From assembly GCF_008831285.2 (NCBI RefSeq), contig NC_045149.1:18057035-18121034 (forward strand): a stretch of 64,000 nucleotides of DNA, written 5' to 3'. The DNA is from Nymphaea colorata (lineage: Eukaryota; Streptophyta; Magnoliopsida; Nymphaeales; Nymphaeaceae). The position numbers were made by a program, and so were the translations under genes. This document shows positions 60,936-64,000 of this stretch, in pieces. The notes under the pieces are model-generated. The model worked only from the letters and a program-made list of their open reading frames with translations, was not told the origin of the DNA and did not search any database. Position 1 is the stretch's first letter, and each line of letters opens with the position of its first letter.

Positions 60936-61612
60936 CGAATGAATTTATCAAAAAAGCTGGAGTAGAGACACAGATTCTAGATTTTTTTGCCAGTTGGATG
61001 ATTATTGGATTCCACTGGCCTCCGGCAACATGCACCCCAATGTGTGGATCAGAGCGCATGCACAAAAAGAACTGCCGGATGAAATGCATCGGCTGCAGCC
61101 TTGATAAAAGGGGATCCCTCCGGCCTATTCTGTTCCTCATGAAAATTACTGAAAAATATTGCATACAAATCATGAAAATGCGATAGGAATAAGTGTGTTA
61201 AGAGAAACATTGCAAAAGGAAGGCGACATACTGAAGGAACCATGAATTATCAGGATTACATTGGCTTCGCAAATGTTCAATATTTTTTTCATGCATCGCT
61301 TTTATGCGTCACGTAGGTCTCAATCCTGCTACTACTACAAGGGGAACGCAGGATAAATTGGGGATAAACCAATTAGAGATCTACATGTCAACCACGTAAT
61401 ATACAGGACTGGAAAATGTGCCTCTTAATATGTTAATATCAGAGATATTCTCAGTCCAAATGAAACCACAAAGATACCGTGAACTGATCAACTTTGCAGT
61501 GGCCGTTACGTGACAATAATTTTTATGCGGGTGCACACTGGAAAAACTTGTACATCTTAGTGAACTGGGTATCCATATGGTGCTCTTTTTTTTTTGTACA
61601 CAATCTATTCCA

Positions 61613-61664
<52 letters not shown>

Positions 61665-61927
61665 CTTCACGAAGGTTGGAAGCATGGTACACACAGGAAC
61701 AGATGCTCGGTACATCTCGATCCTGTTCTTCTGCAACTGGCTTGCAGGAGTTAAAAGGGAAGTATGTAGACTGTCCCTCTCCAACCAACAGTCCAAAGCT
61801 ACTCACTGCTCAATCTAAGTTACGCATAAGATGGAGCTCTGGAGCTCTCATTTAGGACTCGTACATCACCATTTTTCATCTTGAACCATGACCTGCACAT
61901 GAACTGTAAGTCCCTGTTGCTTGCACA
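60936..61927. other. Intergenic, downstream of CYP97A
   Basis: No gene supported. One plus frame from about 60930 (AANEFIKKAGVETQILDFFA) may continue the gag scrap in another frame but is not diagnostic. It contains a (GA)n run of about 45 bases at 61615-61659. The right end is CYP97A 3' UTR. Confidence 0.5.
61615..61659. repeat. (GA)n microsatellite
   Basis: Uninterrupted alternating GA of about 45 bases, some 270 bases beyond the CYP97A stop codon, possibly within its 3' UTR or just past it. Confidence 0.95.
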
Positions 61928-63950
61928 TCAACCAACAGATGCAGGTTTATCTGGACGAGGCATTTCAGTTAGATCCGGGCCCACAGTCAGTGTTCGCAGC
62001 TCCAAGGAAGGTATTACAGGGGGTTTTGGCCTACGCGTGACAGTCATCTTCAGTCCCTCAGTAGTATGAATGGTTGCCCCAGTTGTCATCTCCACCTGCA
62101 TGGAACAGAACGGTCATATACCTGGAATAGGTACATGGAAGGAATTTCAAGCAAATGATGTTATTACAGGAGGTGCTCCAGGGGCCATCTCGAAGTTGAA
62201 TCTCCGCACGAGCATGGCAACAGCTACAATGACCTGGAATTAAGAAGAACTCACGATGAAGTCATGAATCGTCTCTACTTACCAGATGATTGTCAGGGAC
62301 TAGGCACTTGTGCAGCAAATAAACTAGTCTCAATCTTCACTAGCATGGGTCCCCATCCAAATTTCAGTTTGACTATTTAATGATGCTTGATGTGATGGAT
62401 ATTACTTCAGGGTTATACCTCATATGATGCAAAGACATCTCCGATGCACTTGCGTTGGCCTCCACCAAAAGGCAAATAACTGAACAAAAAGACTCCGTTA
62501 GCATGATATATTAAACCCTGATATTCTATTGGCATATCAGAACATCATGTAGGCATAACCACAGAACACATACTACCACCCAAAAGTAGATTTGTTGTTT
62601 CCTTTTGAAGATCGATATCTTTTCAATTAAATCATTGGTTTTCCAGTACTACAGAAAATTACTGAAAGTGACTGTCTGATGCAGACATGTAGACAGGAAG
62701 AGAGAGAAAGAGAGGGAGGTGTAAATGAATACATGAAACACTATTTTTTCCGGTAAACTTTAAAAGTTATAGTCAGGCTATTGTTCTCTTGTTCTCTCGA
62801 ATCAATGGAGTAAGACATCAATCTTTCATTAGAAAAAAATTTGAAGACACGACTATGACCAAAAAAATTGATATTTTGATCTACATATCTTGTAAAGCAT
62901 TTCTAGATAATAGTATTTATAGTCATCATTGCCTAGCTTTGCAATGATCTATAGTTGCAAAAAGAGGAAGCAACCTGAAGTTTTGATTGACCTCATTTGG
63001 ATTTGGACCATCAAGAGGCCATCGTTCAGGATTGAACTTCTCCGCTTCAATCCAAATATGAGGAGAACGATGAAGATTCCAAACAGAAATGAAGATGTCC
63101 TCCCCCCTGCCAACAAGAATGAACAAATACATGAAGCAATCAAACACAAGATGAACAATGTAGGTATCAATGGTTGAATAAGTATTCAACTAACTACATA
63201 CACTACATTTTCCTTGTTAAACAAGAGGTGTTTTCTTTCCGTTCTCTTTATCTGGAATCCATTCATTCCAAAGCATAGGCTGCTAGCATGCTTTGTTCTC
63301 AATGCAAGCCTTTCACAGTCAGTTGTTGCTAATTATTCACGTCAACATCAATTCTCCTTACAAAATTTCTAGTCAACTTGCTAGAGTGAAGAGGCCTTGA
63401 ATGCAGCCAAACACTTTTCGACCAGATAGCAAATTCTACGAAGTACTAGCATAAGCTTAGATACTTAACAAACAAGGTTGACAATGTTTATTAAAGAAGC
63501 ATGGTTCAAGTTGTCATTTCCTAAAATGTACAATAAAAAAATAACAGCATGAAAGGTGCCCTGCCAACCAGGTAGGTGAACAAGCATACTTTATGAAATT
63601 TTTCTATTTTGTTCAAAGGCAGCTCATATCATGTGCAGATTTTACTACAGTTTGTAGATGTTGTTTAGCTGACATATCGTCCAGGCTGTCCAGCCAAATA
63701 TGTTTATAACCTCCACAAAAGATTTTTATCATTTTTTATAAATGTTCAATCTACGCATTTCAGAAGAATACCAGCAATACATTATCAATGGTGCAATTAA
63801 TAACTAAAAATTTTTGCTCTGCAGATAATGAATGCTAAATGATTTGCAGATTCTGTTCACAACCAACCTCTTGATTTGATAGTCTCCAATTTCATCATCC
63901 TCAAGTGTACGACGTATCAACACTGGTGGCTGTGGATACAGTCTCATCGA
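61928..63950 (-). CDS. CYP97A-type cytochrome P450, carotenoid beta-ring hydroxylase, 3' half
   Basis: Five exons join in phase on the minus strand: 63950-63868, 63106-62975, 62479-62419, 62233-62168 and 62095-61928. They give the C-terminal 169 residues; the gene continues past the right edge. CYP97A (LUT5 in Arabidopsis) hydroxylates the beta ring of alpha-carotene in the plastid on the way to lutein. Visible P450 parts are the end of the K-helix ExxR (..SMRLYPQPPVLIRR), GEDIFISVWNLHRSP, the PERF-like FNPERWPLDGPNPNE, the haem loop FGGGQRKCIG with its Cys, and the C-terminal GAPPVEMTTGATIHTTEGLK. FNPERWPLDGPNPNE and the MTTGATIHTTEGLK tail separate CYP97A from CYP97B and CYP97C as I recall them. 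The haem loop has Gln where most members have Pro. The transit peptide and I-helix lie outside the window. Confidence 0.9.
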
Positions 63951-64000
63951 CTACAGGACCAAGCAAAAAAGTGTCAGGTCAAAGCACACAAGTGATAAGT

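Overview
This is a plant nuclear window, almost certainly from a flowering plant. The genes carry GT-AG introns, and most have a plant-specific or plant-lineage identity: WAT1, an RGF-peptide receptor kinase, a CYP97A carotenoid hydroxylase, a FAR1-related gene and a Myb/SANT-like gene. AT-rich intergenic DNA full of (TA)n and (GA)n runs, MITEs and LTR scraps fills the gaps. I cannot fix the clade from sequence alone. The very GC-rich receptor-kinase exon set in AT-rich surroundings would fit a monocot or an early-diverging angiosperm, but that is a guess.

Layout. About 0.8-1.7 kb (-): first exons of a conserved nuclear protein that I only tentatively link to the NSE6/ASAP1-like (CANIN) family. 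2.56-8.4 kb (+): ATG8, the autophagy ubiquitin-like protein, five coding exons, with a 1.7 kb PIF/Harbinger-like element in its third intron. 8.4-18.6 kb: non-coding DNA with a hAT-like MITE and dispersed repeats. 18.6-21.2 kb (+): WAT1, six exons. 21.2-28 kb: repeats, including a miniature LTR (TRIM-like) structure. 28-31.2 kb (+): a Myb/SANT-like protein with a probable 5' leader intron. 31.2-42 kb: repeat-rich desert with long (TA)n blocks and MITEs. 42.17-46.79 kb (+): an RGI/RGFR-type LRR receptor kinase, two exons. 48.7-50.7 kb (-): a FAR1-related sequence with an intact DNA-binding part and a frameshifted transposase part. 54.0-59.7 kb (-): PRP3/RDM16, the U4/U6 snRNP splicing factor, six exons. 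60.5-60.9 kb: a Copia gag scrap holding a nested insertion. 61.9 kb to the right edge (-): the 3' half of a CYP97A (LUT5-like) P450.

The genes do not form a pathway cluster. They are independent housekeeping and developmental genes (autophagy, vacuolar auxin transport, root-meristem peptide perception, splicing, carotenoid hydroxylation). I found no convincing undescribed system. The best second-look items are the Harbinger-like insertion in ATG8, the broken FAR1-related gene whose DNA-binding half is still open, the TRIM-like LTR family with two loci in the window, the extended charged N-terminus of PRP3, and the nested insertion in the gag fragment. Exon boundaries were read by eye from splice consensus, phase continuity and family protein patterns; no alignment or transcript data were available.
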